In this document: positions 8,229 to 16,168 of the stretch, in pieces | Position numbering within the stretch: the first letter of the stretch is position 1 | Layout: the number at the start of each line of letters is the position of its first letter | Assembly (NCBI RefSeq): GCF_017652985.1 | Contig: NZ_JAGGDJ010000004.1 | Coordinates: 62,001-126,000 of the forward strand | DNA: 64,000 nucleotides | Origin: Paenibacillus artemisiicola | GTDB taxonomy: Bacteria; Bacillota; Bacilli; Paenibacillales; Paenibacillaceae | Reading direction: 5' to 3' | Program-made: the position numbers and the translations under genes | The notes under the pieces: model-generated | The model's input: the letters and a program-made list of their open reading frames with translations, nothing else | Databases searched by the model: none | What the model was told of the DNA's origin: nothing

Positions 8229-9221
8229 ATGGCAACTCACTACACGCCCAAGTCCCGGGCCAGGGATGACCGCTACCTCGTCGGCGTCGAGGATTACGTG
8301 CACTACCAGCGCAACGGCTATCTGATCGTCAAAGGCCTGCTGTCAAACGAAGACATCGCCGAGCTTTACGGGCTCGCGGAGCAAACGCGGCTGAAAACGG
8401 AGAAGCCCGATCAGTCGTACAAGCCGGGCGAACGGGATCCGTTAAAGGAAGAATTCAAAGCGGCCACCCGCATCCATATGCTGTCCCGCGTCGAGCCCGC
8501 CGCGGAGCGCGGCATGCTGCATCCCCGCATCCTCGACGTCACGGAAGCGCTCATCGGCCCCGACGTCTACGCCGTGCAGTCGATGATGTTCCTGAACCCG
8601 CCGGGCCGCGGCGGTCAAGGCTGGCACCAAGACTCCTGCTACATTAAGACGCATCCGGACACGCTGATCGGCGCCTGGATCGCGCTCGAGCAGGCCGACG
8701 AAGAGAACGGCTGCCTCTGGGTCGTGCCGGGCTCCAACCACGAGCCGGTCTATCCGCCGGCCGAGATCGGCGGCGGCAACGTGCACGCGCTCGACGCCTT
8801 CGCCGACTTGAACGGCGTCAGCAACGTCAGCCACCTCGACGACGAGGTGAACACGCTGTCCCGCATGGTCGCCAAGTATCCGCCGCCGATCCCGGTGCCG
8901 CTGCAGCCGGGCGACGTGCTGTTCTTCCACTCCCACCTGTTCCACCGGTCGTTCCCGAACAAGACCGCGGACCGGTTCCGCCGCTCGTATGTCTGCCACT
9001 ACTGCAACGCCCGCTCCTGGGTGCCGTGGGATCATGACGGCTACGAAGGCGATTCCGGCAATTACCGCCAGATCCTGGCCCGCGGCAATACGCATCTGCC
9101 CTACGCGGAGCCCGCGTTCGGGACGGAAGTGTACTTGTACGAAGGCGCGGATTCGGACGGCAGCGTCAGCATGATGGGCATGGACAACGGCATGATGATG
9201 CCGGTCGTGCAGAAGAAATAA
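8229..9221 (+). CDS. Phytanoyl-CoA dioxygenase (PhyH) family protein
   Basis: A 330-residue Fe(II)/2-oxoglutarate dioxygenase. The iron triad is visible as His133-Q-Asp135 in GWHQDSCYIK and His239 in HLFHRSFPN, followed by arginines suited to bind 2-oxoglutarate. Family members hydroxylate varied small molecules, so the substrate is open; several bacterial ones act on sugars, amino acids or secondary metabolites. ATGGAGG lies upstream of the ATG. It is co-directional with the AraC gene and ends at a very strong terminator, so it is probably the regulator's target. Confidence 0.88.
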   Translation: MATHYTPKSRARDDRYLVGVEDYVHYQRNGYLIVKGLLSNEDIAELYGLAEQTRLKTEKPDQSYKPGERDPLKEEFKAATRIHMLSRVEPAAERGMLHPRILDVTEALIGPDVYAVQSMMFLNPPGRGGQGWHQDSCYIKTHPDTLIGAWIALEQADEENGCLWVVPGSNHEPVYPPAEIGGGNVHALDAFADLNGVSNVSHLDDEVNTLSRMVAKYPPPIPVPLQPGDVLFFHSHLFHRSFPNKTADRFRRSYVCHYCNARSWVPWDHDGYEGDSGNYRQILARGNTHLPYAEPAFGTEVYLYEGADSDGSVSMMGMDNGMMMPVVQKK

Positions 9222-9261
9222 GCGCGGCGGCGAACGGATCGAGCCGGACGCGCATACGGTC

Positions 9262-9296
9262 CGGCCGCCTCTCGTAACCGAGAGGCGGCCGTTTTT
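9262..9296 (+). terminator. Strong terminator after PhyH gene
   Basis: A perfect 13-bp stem (CGGCCGCCTCTCG / CGAGAGGCGGCCG), TAAC loop and five T. Confidence 0.92.
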
Positions 9297-9339
9297 GCAT
9301 GCGCCGGAACATGCTCGGGAACAACTTTTGCGGATGGTG

Positions 9340-9368
9340 TTGACAAACGGCCGAACGCCGGTTATGAT
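9340..9368 (+). promoter_or_regulatory. Consensus promoter of the quinone-stress operon
   Basis: TTGACA (9340-9345), exactly 17 nt, TATGAT (9363-9368). The start would be near 9375, inside the palindrome that follows, and gives an untranslated leader of about 220 nt before DoxX. Confidence 0.85.
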
Positions 9369-9369
9369 T

Positions 9370-9385
9370 ATCTTAAATTTAAGAT
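9370..9385. promoter_or_regulatory. MhqR-type operator 1
   Basis: ATCTTAAATTTAAGAT, a perfect 16-bp palindrome covering the transcription start. It shares the ATCT...AGAT ends and AT-rich centre of the Bacillus subtilis MhqR site (recalled, not searched). Binding there would block initiation. Confidence 0.75.
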
Positions 9386-9420
9386 TATCGATTTCAAGAT
9401 GTCTTCATCGAATTCCAATT

Positions 9421-9440
9421 GGAGGTGCGGTGTCATGTAG
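9421..9440 (+). other. Start-stop element or minimal ORF in the leader
   Basis: GGAGGTG is followed at ideal spacing by ATG (9435-9437) and at once by TAG (9438-9440). After the TAG the frame stays open for 33 more sense codons and ends with TAA beside operator 2. A GTG at 9430 opens a different 25-codon frame ending at 9507. Either a start-stop regulatory element or the remnant of a small gene with one nonsense change is possible. No product is claimed. Confidence 0.35.
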
Positions 9441-9544
9441 AACACGGCCCGATCGCATGCGGTACGAAGTCGCCCGGCGATCTCGATTATACTCGCTGCA
9501 GTCATGAATGATTGTCGTCCTGTCGCTTTCTTTTTAGCTCCAAT

Positions 9545-9560
9545 ATCTTAAATTAAAGAT
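9545..9560. promoter_or_regulatory. MhqR-type operator 2
   Basis: ATCTTAAATTAAAGAT, a 16-bp palindrome with one mismatched pair, lies 175 bp downstream of operator 1 and 39 bp before the DoxX start. Two sites could support looping or a transcription roadblock. Confidence 0.6.
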
Positions 9561-9598
9561 TATTAAATTAAAACCATAATTAAAGGAGAATGATACTC

Positions 9599-9985
9599 AT
9601 GATGGATTTGGGATTGTTGTTGATTCGCATCGTAATCGGGCTGCTGTTCGTCGGACACGGGGCGCAGAAGCTGTTCGGCTGGTTCGGCGGCTACGGGCCG
9701 AAGGGCACCGGCGGCTGGATGGAATCCGTCGGCATCAAGCCGGGCGTCGCGATGGCGGTCGTCTCCGGCCTGATGGAACTGGTTGGCGGCCTGCTGTTCG
9801 GCGCCGGCCTGCTGACGACCGTCGGCGCGGTGCTGATCGCGCTCACCATGCTCGGCGCGATCGCGAAGGTGCACGGCAAGAACGGCATCTGGTCCACCGC
9901 CAACGGCTATGAATATCCGCTCGTCGTCCTTGTCGTCGTCATCGGCGTTGCCCTTGTCGGCGCCGGCTCGTACTCGATCGGTTAA
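9599..9985 (+). CDS. DoxX-family membrane protein (MhqP-like)
   Basis: A 128-residue protein with four hydrophobic helices and the DoxX signature LLIRIVIGLLFVGHGAQKLFGWF (about residues 6-28). DoxX proteins are membrane partners of quinone and thiol stress systems; MhqP of Bacillus subtilis is encoded beside the dioxygenase MhqO. ATG at 9599 is chosen since AAAGGAG lies 10 nt upstream; an earlier ATG at 9590 sits only 1 nt from that site. It is the first gene of a four-gene operon and is separated from the next by 93 nt. Confidence 0.9.
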   Translation: MMDLGLLLIRIVIGLLFVGHGAQKLFGWFGGYGPKGTGGWMESVGIKPGVAMAVVSGLMELVGGLLFGAGLLTTVGAVLIALTMLGAIAKVHGKNGIWSTANGYEYPLVVLVVVIGVALVGAGSYSIG

Positions 9986-10078
9986 GCAGCGCCTGACCGC
10001 ACGGTTGCCAGAGCAGACGTTCCCGCGGTAAAATTTCCCCGGCACGGCCGGGCCACACCAATCCAGGAGGGATTTCAC

Positions 10079-11029
10079 ATGACTTATCAAACAGCCGGTA
10101 TTCACCACATTACGTCTTTCGTTCGCCATCCGCAGGACAACGTCGATTTTTACGCCGGCCTTCTCGGCCTGCGTCTCGTGAAAAAAACGATTAACTTCGA
10201 TGCGCCGGACGTCTACCATCTGTATTTCGGCAACGAGATCGGCGGACCGGGCACGATCATGACGTTCTTCCCTTCGGAAGGCGCGCGCCTCGGTAAAGTC
10301 GGGGGCGGCCAGGTCGGCTATACGACCTTCGCCGTACCGGCGGGAGCGCTGCCGTTCTGGGCGGAGCGCCTGACCCGGTTCGGCGTCGCCTTCGAGCGGA
10401 CGTCGCGCTTCGGGGAAACGTACCTGCAGTTCAAAGACCGCGACGGCCTGCAGCTGGAGCTCGTCGAACGCGAAGAAGGCGCGCCGAGCAAATGGACGTT
10501 CGACGGCATCCCGCTCGATAAAGCGATCAAAGGCTTCGGCGGCGCGATTCTGTACAGCGTCCGTCCGGACCGTACGCGGGATACGCTCGAGAACGTGATG
10601 GGACTGACGAAGGTCGCGGAAGAAAACGGCCTCGTCCGCTACCGGGCGGGCGGCGATATCGGCAACGTCATCGACATCAACGCCGATCCGATGCCTTGGG
10701 GCGATCCCGGCGCCGGCACCGTGCATCATATCGCTTGGCGCGCGGCAAGCTACGAAGACCATGCGAAATGGCGCGACCACGTCATCGCGAACGGCTTCCA
10801 CGCGACGGACATCATCGACCGCCAATACTTCAACGCGATCTATTACCGCGAAGCCGGCGGCATCCTGTTCGAAATCGCGACCGACGCGCCCGGCTTCCAG
10901 CGCGACGAGCCGTACGAGACGCTCGGCGAGAAGCTGATGCTCCCATCGTGGTACGAGCCGAAACGCGGCCTCATCGAGCAGAACCTGTTCCCGATCCAAG
11001 TCCGCGAATTGGAGGCGAACGAACGATGA
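10079..11029 (+). CDS. Ring-cleaving dioxygenase, glyoxalase fold (MhqO/MhqE-like)
   Basis: A 316-residue protein made of two vicinal-oxygen-chelate modules. The first starts GIHHITSFVRHPQDNVDFYAGLLGLRLV, the second around GGAILYSVRPDRTRDTLENVMGL. Metal ligands are expected at His9/His10, His in TVHHIAWRA (about 220) and a Glu near FEIATDAPGF. The homologues MhqA, MhqE and MhqO open hydroquinone or catechol rings with iron and give resistance to quinones. Between DoxX and a hydrolase it matches the MhqR regulon closely. Its stop overlaps the next start (ATGA), implying translational coupling. Confidence 0.9.
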   Translation: MTYQTAGIHHITSFVRHPQDNVDFYAGLLGLRLVKKTINFDAPDVYHLYFGNEIGGPGTIMTFFPSEGARLGKVGGGQVGYTTFAVPAGALPFWAERLTRFGVAFERTSRFGETYLQFKDRDGLQLELVEREEGAPSKWTFDGIPLDKAIKGFGGAILYSVRPDRTRDTLENVMGLTKVAEENGLVRYRAGGDIGNVIDINADPMPWGDPGAGTVHHIAWRAASYEDHAKWRDHVIANGFHATDIIDRQYFNAIYYREAGGILFEIATDAPGFQRDEPYETLGEKLMLPSWYEPKRGLIEQNLFPIQVRELEANER

Positions 11030-11637
11030 GACATCTCTACCAACCCGGCACCGATCCGAACGCGCCCGTGCTGCTGCTGCTGCACGGGACGGGCGGCACG
11101 GAGCATGACCTGCTTCCGCTCGCGGAGCAGCTCTCCCCTTCCTCGTCCGTGCTGAGCGTGCGGGGGAACGTCTCGGAGAACGGCATGCCCCGCTTCTTCC
11201 GCCGGCTCGCCGAAGGCGTGTTCGACGAGGAAGACCTGCGCTTCCGCACGAAGGAGCTCGCCGACTTCTTCGACGAAGCGGCCGCGAAATACGGCTTCCG
11301 CCGCGACGGCATCGTCGCGGTCGGCTACTCCAACGGCGCCAACATCGCGGGCAGCCTGCTCTTCCATTACGCCGACGCCTTGAAGGGCGCGGTGCTCCAT
11401 CACCCGATGGTGCCGCTGCGCGGCATGGCGCTGCCGGATCTGGCCGGCGTGCCGGTCTTCGTCGGCGCCGGGACGAACGACCCGATCTGTTCCGCCTCCG
11501 AAACGGAGGAGCTGACGGGGCTGCTGCGGGGCGCGGGCGCCGACGTGACGGTGCATTGGGAGAACAACGGGCACCGGCTGTCAGGAACCGAAGCGCGGCA
11601 AGCCGCCGCATGGTTCGCAGCGGCTTTTCCATCCTAA
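11026..11637 (+). CDS. Alpha/beta hydrolase, predicted carboxylesterase (MhqD-like)
   Basis: A 203-residue serine hydrolase of the phospholipase/carboxylesterase family. LLLLHGTGGTEHDLLPLAEQL forms the oxyanion region, the nucleophile is in GYSNGAN (Ser near residue 105), and the Asp and His follow in GTNDPICSASE and NNGHRLSG. The true start is ATG at 11026, overlapping the dioxygenase stop, with GGAGG upstream. MhqD is the Bacillus counterpart, encoded with the dioxygenase MhqE. It likely hydrolyses ester or ring-fission products in the cytosol. Confidence 0.9.
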   Translation: MRHLYQPGTDPNAPVLLLLHGTGGTEHDLLPLAEQLSPSSSVLSVRGNVSENGMPRFFRRLAEGVFDEEDLRFRTKELADFFDEAAAKYGFRRDGIVAVGYSNGANIAGSLLFHYADALKGAVLHHPMVPLRGMALPDLAGVPVFVGAGTNDPICSASETEELTGLLRGAGADVTVHWENNGHRLSGTEARQAAAWFAAAFPS

Positions 11638-11659
11638 CCCCGGAGGGAGGCTGCGACTT

Positions 11660-12268
11660 ATGGTGACCATCGATCCGGCCGCCTTGAGCGAGCGGGACAA
11701 TTACAAGCTAATGATCGGGAGCATCATCCCGCGCCCGATCGCGTGGGTGACGACGCTGACGCCGTCCGGCACTGTCAACGCCGCGCCGTTCAGCTACTTC
11801 AATATCGTGACGGCGAATCCGCCGCTCGTCTCGGTCTCCGTCGGCCGCCGCGACGGCGCGAGGAAGGACACGTCCCGCAACGCGGCGGCGCTCGGCGAGT
11901 TCGTCGTGCACATCCCCGACGAGCGGAACGTCGGAGCGATGAACCGGACCGCCGCGACGCTCGGTCCCGAGGAGAGCGAGCTCGAGGCCGCCGGCTTGAC
12001 GGCGGTGCCGAGCGAGGCGGTCCGCGTGCCGGGCATCGCGGAAGCCGCGGCGCGGCTGGAATGCGTGCTCGAGCGCATCGTGCCGCTCGGCGGTACGGAG
12101 GAATCGCCGGCCTGCGATCTCTTGATCGGCCGGATCGTCCGCTACCACTTCCGCGACGACGTGTACGACGCCGGCCATATCGACCCTGCCGCGCTGCGGC
12201 CCGTCAGCCGGCTGGCCGGCACGGGCTACGCCAAGCTCGGCGAGATCTTTCACCTGGAACGCCCGTGA
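11660..12268 (+). CDS. Flavin reductase-like FMN-binding protein
   Basis: A 202-residue protein with the flavin-reductase split barrel: IIPRPIAWVTTLTPSGTVNAAPFSYFN (about 20-47), PPLVSVSVGRR and a downstream EFVVHIPDERN. Such proteins bind FMN and reduce flavins or small electrophiles with NAD(P)H. As last gene of the operon, 22 nt after the hydrolase, it probably supplies reducing power for quinone or hydroquinone handling, in place of the nitroreductase MhqN or azoreductase of other species. That replacement is an inference. GGAGGGAGG precedes the ATG. Confidence 0.88.
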   Translation: MVTIDPAALSERDNYKLMIGSIIPRPIAWVTTLTPSGTVNAAPFSYFNIVTANPPLVSVSVGRRDGARKDTSRNAAALGEFVVHIPDERNVGAMNRTAATLGPEESELEAAGLTAVPSEAVRVPGIAEAAARLECVLERIVPLGGTEESPACDLLIGRIVRYHFRDDVYDAGHIDPAALRPVSRLAGTGYAKLGEIFHLERP

Positions 12269-12338
12269 TGCTTAACGCTTGACCATTCCGCAAGCTGCGC
12301 GCGCCGGCCGGGACCGCGCCGGCCGCCGCTACGTTCGC

Positions 12339-12363
12339 AAGCCCGCGATTTCGCGGGCTTTTT
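12339..12363 (+). terminator. Terminator of the quinone-stress operon
   Basis: AAGCCCGCG-ATTT-CGCGGGCTT then TTT, a perfect 9-bp stem. Confidence 0.85.
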
Positions 12364-12374
12364 GCGCGTTCAGG

Positions 12375-12403
12375 TTGCGGTTTGCGTTCATTCGGGGTAC
12401 TAT
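12375..12403 (+). promoter_or_regulatory. Promoter of fabV
   Basis: TTGCGG (12375-12380), 17-nt spacer, TACTAT (12398-12403), directly behind the preceding terminator and about 65 nt before the gene. Confidence 0.5.
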
Positions 12404-12468
12404 CGTAACATTGAAACGAATGGGGCTGGTCCCCGATTCCCCCAATGAGAGGAATGGAACGAATCGCC

Positions 12469-13659
12469 ATGATCATTAAACCAAGAACGCGCGGCTTCAT
12501 CTGCACGACCGCGCACCCGATCGGCTGCGCCGCGCAGGTGCAGGAGCAAATCGACTACATACAGGCGCGCCCGGCCGTCCAAGGCCCGCGCAACGTGCTC
12601 GTCATCGGCGCGTCCGCCGGCTACGGGCTCGCGGCCCGCATCGCGGCCGCGTTCGGCGCGAACGCGAACACGGTCGGCGTGTACCGGCCGAGCGAAGGCA
12701 AACCCGGCCGTACCGCGTCCGCGGGCTGGTACAACTCCGCCGCGTTCGAGCGCGCCGCCCTGGCGGCCGGCCTGAAATCGTTCAGCGTGACGGGCGACGC
12801 CTTCTCGGCCGAGACGAAAGCGAAGGCCGTCGAAGTGATCCGGCGCGAGCTCGGCCAAGTCGATCTCGTCGTCTACAGCGTCGCGTCGGCGCGCCGGACG
12901 GATCCCGAGACGGGCGAGACGTACAACTCCGTCTTGAAGCCGCTCGGCGGCGCGTACACGAACAAGACGGTCAACTTCCACACCGGCGAAGTCAGCATGG
13001 TCACCCTCGAGCCGGGCAGCGAGCAGGACGTGAAGGAGACGGTCGCCGTCATGGGCGGCGACGACTGGCAGCTGTGGATCGACGCGCTGCGCGCCGGCGG
13101 CGTCCTCGCCGATAACGCGACGACGATCTCCTACTCGTACATCGGCTCGCGCATCACGCAGCCGATCTACCGCGAAGGCACGATCGGCCAGGCGAAAGAC
13201 CACCTCGAGGCGACGGCGAAGCGCTTGAACGGGCAGCTCGGCGAGACCGGCGGCCGCGCGTTCGTCACGGTCAGCAAGGCGCTGGTCACGCAGTCCAGCT
13301 CCGCGATTCCCGTCGTGCCGCTGTACATCTCCGCGCTCTATAAGGTGATGAAGGAGAAAGGCATTCACGAGGGCTGCATCGAGCAGACGTACCGCCTGTT
13401 CGCGGAGCGCCTCTACGCCGGCGGCGACGTGCCCGTCGACGAGGAAGGCCGCATCCGCATCGACGATTGGGAGATGCGTCCGGACGTCCAGGACGAGGTC
13501 GCGCGGCTGTGGGAGGAAGTCACCACCGACAGCATCGCGCAATTGACGGATCTGGAAGGCTACCGCAAGGAATTTTTCCAGCTGTTCGGCTTCGAAACCG
13601 ATGGCGTCGACTACGAAGCGGACGTCGATCCGATCGTGGACGTGCCGAACGTCAATTAA
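12469..13659 (+). CDS. fabV: Trans-2-enoyl-ACP/CoA reductase FabV
   Basis: A 396-residue NADH-dependent enoyl reductase, the usual FabV length. It opens with the family N-terminus MIIKPRTRGFICTTAHPIG, has NADH-binding GASAGYG at 47-53 and the diagnostic Tyr234-X8-Lys243 active site, wider than the Y-X6-K of FabI. It performs the last step of fatty-acid elongation and FabV enzymes tolerate triclosan. The ATG at 12469 matches the family start; in-frame ATGs at 12445 and 12454 would add eight or five residues. It forms a single-gene unit with its own promoter and terminator. Confidence 0.95.
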   Translation: MIIKPRTRGFICTTAHPIGCAAQVQEQIDYIQARPAVQGPRNVLVIGASAGYGLAARIAAAFGANANTVGVYRPSEGKPGRTASAGWYNSAAFERAALAAGLKSFSVTGDAFSAETKAKAVEVIRRELGQVDLVVYSVASARRTDPETGETYNSVLKPLGGAYTNKTVNFHTGEVSMVTLEPGSEQDVKETVAVMGGDDWQLWIDALRAGGVLADNATTISYSYIGSRITQPIYREGTIGQAKDHLEATAKRLNGQLGETGGRAFVTVSKALVTQSSSAIPVVPLYISALYKVMKEKGIHEGCIEQTYRLFAERLYAGGDVPVDEEGRIRIDDWEMRPDVQDEVARLWEEVTTDSIAQLTDLEGYRKEFFQLFGFETDGVDYEADVDPIVDVPNVN

Positions 13660-13670
13660 CGGACAGACCG

Positions 13671-13705
13671 AAGGCCGGATTCCCGTCGAGGGAATCCGGC
13701 CTTTT
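13671..13705 (+). terminator. Terminator after fabV
   Basis: A 14-bp stem (AAGGCCGGATTCCC / GGGAATCCGGCCTT) followed by a short T run. It sits between the convergent fabV and kbl genes and may serve both. Confidence 0.85.
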
Positions 13706-13753
13706 CGTTGAGACCCGCAGCGCATGTGCGTTCAGGATCGGACGGCGTTCAAG

Positions 13754-14923
13754 CTAGACGGCGTCCCGGCACTTGCGCAGCGCTTCGACCGTATAATCCA
13801 GCTCCTCGCGCGTATGCCGGGCGGTCACGATGAACCGGACGCGGCCCTTGTCCGCCGCGACGGTCGGATAGACGATGCCCTGCGCGAACACGCCTTCCGC
13901 CAGCAGCAGATCGGAGAAGCGCATCGTCTCCGCCGGGCTGCCCACGATGACCGGCACGATCGGCGTCTCGCTCGCGCCGGTATCGAAGCCGAGCGCCTGC
14001 ACCCGCGAGCGGAAATACGCCGCGTTCTCCCACAGCTTCGCGATCAGTTCCCCGCTCTGCCCGAGCACCTCGATCGCCGCCAGGCACGAAGCCGCGACGG
14101 CCGGCGTCTGCGACGTGCTGAACAGAAACGGGCGCGCCTTGTGGATCAAGTAATCCTTGAGCAGCTGGTCGCACGCCACGTAGCCGCCGACGACGCCGAC
14201 CGCCTTGGACAGCGTGCCCACTTGAATGTGGACGCGGCCTTGCAGGCCGAAGTGGTCCGTCGTGCCTTTGCCGTTCTTGCCCAGCACCCCGCTCGCGTGG
14301 GCATCGTCGACATACACGAACGCGTCGTACCGTTCCGCCAGCTCCACGATGGCCGGCAGCGGCGCGATATCCCCGTCCATGCTGAACACGCCGTCCGTCA
14401 CGACGACCCGTTTGGCGCAGCCCGCGCTCTCCTTGAGCGCCGTTTCCAGCTGCGCCATGTCCTTATGGGCGTAAATCTTGCGATGCGCCTTCGTCAGCCG
14501 GATGCCGTCGATGATGCTGGCATGGTTCAGCTCGTCGCTGATAACGACGTCGTCCGGCCCGAGGATGGAGGACAGAACGCCTTGGTTCGTCGTGAAGCCG
14601 GACTGGAAGACGAGCGCCGCCTCCGTCCCTTTGAACCGCGCCAGCTCGCGCTCCAGCCGGTCGTGGATGTCGAGCGTGCCGGTAATCGTCCGCACCGAGC
14701 CGCTGCCGGCGCCGTACCGCTCCGTCGCTTCGACGGCCGCCCGAATCAGCGCCGGATGATCCGTCAGGCCGAGATAATTGTTCGAGGACATCTGAAGCAG
14801 CGAGCGGCCGTTCAGCTCCATCCGCGTGCCCGATCCCCCGGTCCACACGTTCAGCGGACGATAGCGCCCTTCCCGCTTCAACTGCCGCAATTCTTCACCT
14901 AACGCCGTTTCCCACTTCGCCAC
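13754..14923 (-). CDS. kbl: Glycine C-acetyltransferase (2-amino-3-ketobutyrate CoA ligase)
   Basis: A PLP enzyme of the alpha-oxoamine synthase family, about 389 residues. It carries MSSNNYLGLTDHP near the N-terminus, VYVDDAHASGVLG (cofactor aspartate) and the PLP lysine in VGTLSKAVGVVGGY. It cleaves 2-amino-3-ketobutyrate with CoA to glycine and acetyl-CoA, after threonine dehydrogenase. The start is placed at GTG 14923 because AAGGAG lies 10 nt upstream; a GTG at 14932 is only 1 nt from it. The gene overlaps the end of tdh by about 29 nt, so the two are translationally linked. Confidence 0.93.
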   Translation of the reverse strand: MAKWETALGEELRQLKREGRYRPLNVWTGGSGTRMELNGRSLLQMSSNNYLGLTDHPALIRAAVEATERYGAGSGSVRTITGTLDIHDRLERELARFKGTEAALVFQSGFTTNQGVLSSILGPDDVVISDELNHASIIDGIRLTKAHRKIYAHKDMAQLETALKESAGCAKRVVVTDGVFSMDGDIAPLPAIVELAERYDAFVYVDDAHASGVLGKNGKGTTDHFGLQGRVHIQVGTLSKAVGVVGGYVACDQLLKDYLIHKARPFLFSTSQTPAVAASCLAAIEVLGQSGELIAKLWENAAYFRSRVQALGFDTGASETPIVPVIVGSPAETMRFSDLLLAEGVFAQGIVYPTVAADKGRVRFIVTARHTREELDYTVEALRKCRDAV

Positions 14924-15992
14924 GGTCGGCACGCTCCTTATCGGTCAGCTCGGATGCAGCCGCATCCTGCGTAAATACGATCTTGCCGCATTGCCCCGAC
15001 ATCATCAGCCCGAACGCTTCCTCGTAATCCCGCAAGGCGAAGCGGTGGGTGATGAGCGGGCTTAAGTCGATGCGCTTCCGGTCGAGCAGCCCTTTCAGCT
15101 GGTACCACGTTTGGTACATGCGGCGCCCCGTAATGCCTTCGACGCGCAGTCCTTTGAAGATGATATGGCGGGACAAATCGAGCGACACCTCGCGCGACGG
15201 AATGCCCAGCAGCGACACCCGCGCCGCCGGCGCGGCGGCTTCGAAGCCCGCCCGGATCGCGTCGGGATGGCCGGACATTTCGAGCACGACCTCGGCTCCC
15301 TCGCCGCCGGTATGCGCCATGATCGCTTCGACCAACGAAGTATCCCGGTTGTTGACGACGATTTCCGCGCCCATCCGCTTCGCCAGCTCGAGCCGGTACG
15401 GATTGACGTCGATCGCGATGACGGCGCCGGCTCCGCACGCTTTCGCGACGGCGACGGCCATCAGCCCGATCGGCCCCATGCCGACGATCGCGACGGACTT
15501 GCCGACGATATCGCCGGACAGCACCGTCTGCACCGCGTTGCCGAGCGGATCCTGCAGGCAGGCGAGCTCGAACGGCATATCCGGGGGATTCGGGATGACG
15601 TTGGACGCCTTCACAAGCGCGTAATCCGCGAAGCAGCCGGGAGCCGAGATGCCGAAGCTGACCGTGTTCGGGCAGACGTGCGCGTTGCCGGTCCGGCACG
15701 CCTTGCAGCGTCCGCAGACGATATGCCCTTCCGCCGACACATGATCGCCGACGCGGACGTCCTTCACGTCGCGGCCGACCCGCTCCACGATGCCGGCGAA
15801 TTCATGCCCGAACACGTTCGGCGTCACGACGGCGCTTTCCGCCCAGGCGTCCCACTTGTAGATATGCACGTCCGTTCCGCAAATCGAAGACGCTTTCACC
15901 CGAACCAGCACCTCGTCCGGCCCGCAGACCGGAACGGGCACCTCCCGCAGAACCGCGCCCGCCGCCCGCGTCTCCTTCACCAATCCCATCAT
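14895..15992 (-). CDS. tdh: L-threonine 3-dehydrogenase
   Basis: A zinc-dependent medium-chain dehydrogenase of about 365 residues. The catalytic-zinc cysteine and partners are in SSICGTDVHIYKW and GHEFAG, the structural-zinc cysteines in CGRCKACRTGNAHVC, and the NAD-binding fold in VAIVGMGPIGLMAV. With Kbl it converts threonine to glycine and acetyl-CoA. ATG at 15992 is preferred by homology; an in-frame TTG lies at 16004 and ribosome sites are weak for both. The C-terminus extends about 20 polar residues into the kbl start region. It faces an XRE-cupin regulator. Confidence 0.92.
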   Translation of the reverse strand: MMGLVKETRAAGAVLREVPVPVCGPDEVLVRVKASSICGTDVHIYKWDAWAESAVVTPNVFGHEFAGIVERVGRDVKDVRVGDHVSAEGHIVCGRCKACRTGNAHVCPNTVSFGISAPGCFADYALVKASNVIPNPPDMPFELACLQDPLGNAVQTVLSGDIVGKSVAIVGMGPIGLMAVAVAKACGAGAVIAIDVNPYRLELAKRMGAEIVVNNRDTSLVEAIMAHTGGEGAEVVLEMSGHPDAIRAGFEAAAPAARVSLLGIPSREVSLDLSRHIIFKGLRVEGITGRRMYQTWYQLKGLLDRKRIDLSPLITHRFALRDYEEAFGLMMSGQCGKIVFTQDAAASELTDKERADRGEVGNGVR

Positions 15993-16051
15993 CGTCGCCG
16001 CCAAGCTTCATCCCACCCGCGTGTAAGATATAATCCATTTGTGCGCTATCT

Positions 16052-16071
16052 TGTATATGTTATATTATACA
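16052..16071. promoter_or_regulatory. Putative operator between tdh and the XRE-cupin gene
   Basis: TGTATA-N8-TATACA lies in the short AT-rich gap between the divergent genes and overlaps possible -10 elements on both strands. It fits a site for the adjacent XRE-cupin protein. Confidence 0.5.
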
Positions 16072-16168
16072 GACGTATGCGATGATGTACACCATTTTTT
16101 TCTAACGGGCTGTCCGCCGCCGCGATTTTCGTTATAATGAGGAACAGCAACCATCGCGAGGAGGCCCC

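Noticed and set aside
9563-11632. A 689-codon minus-strand frame opposite the quinone-stress operon.
   Set aside because: Arg/Ala/Pro-rich shadow of four well-supported plus-strand genes.
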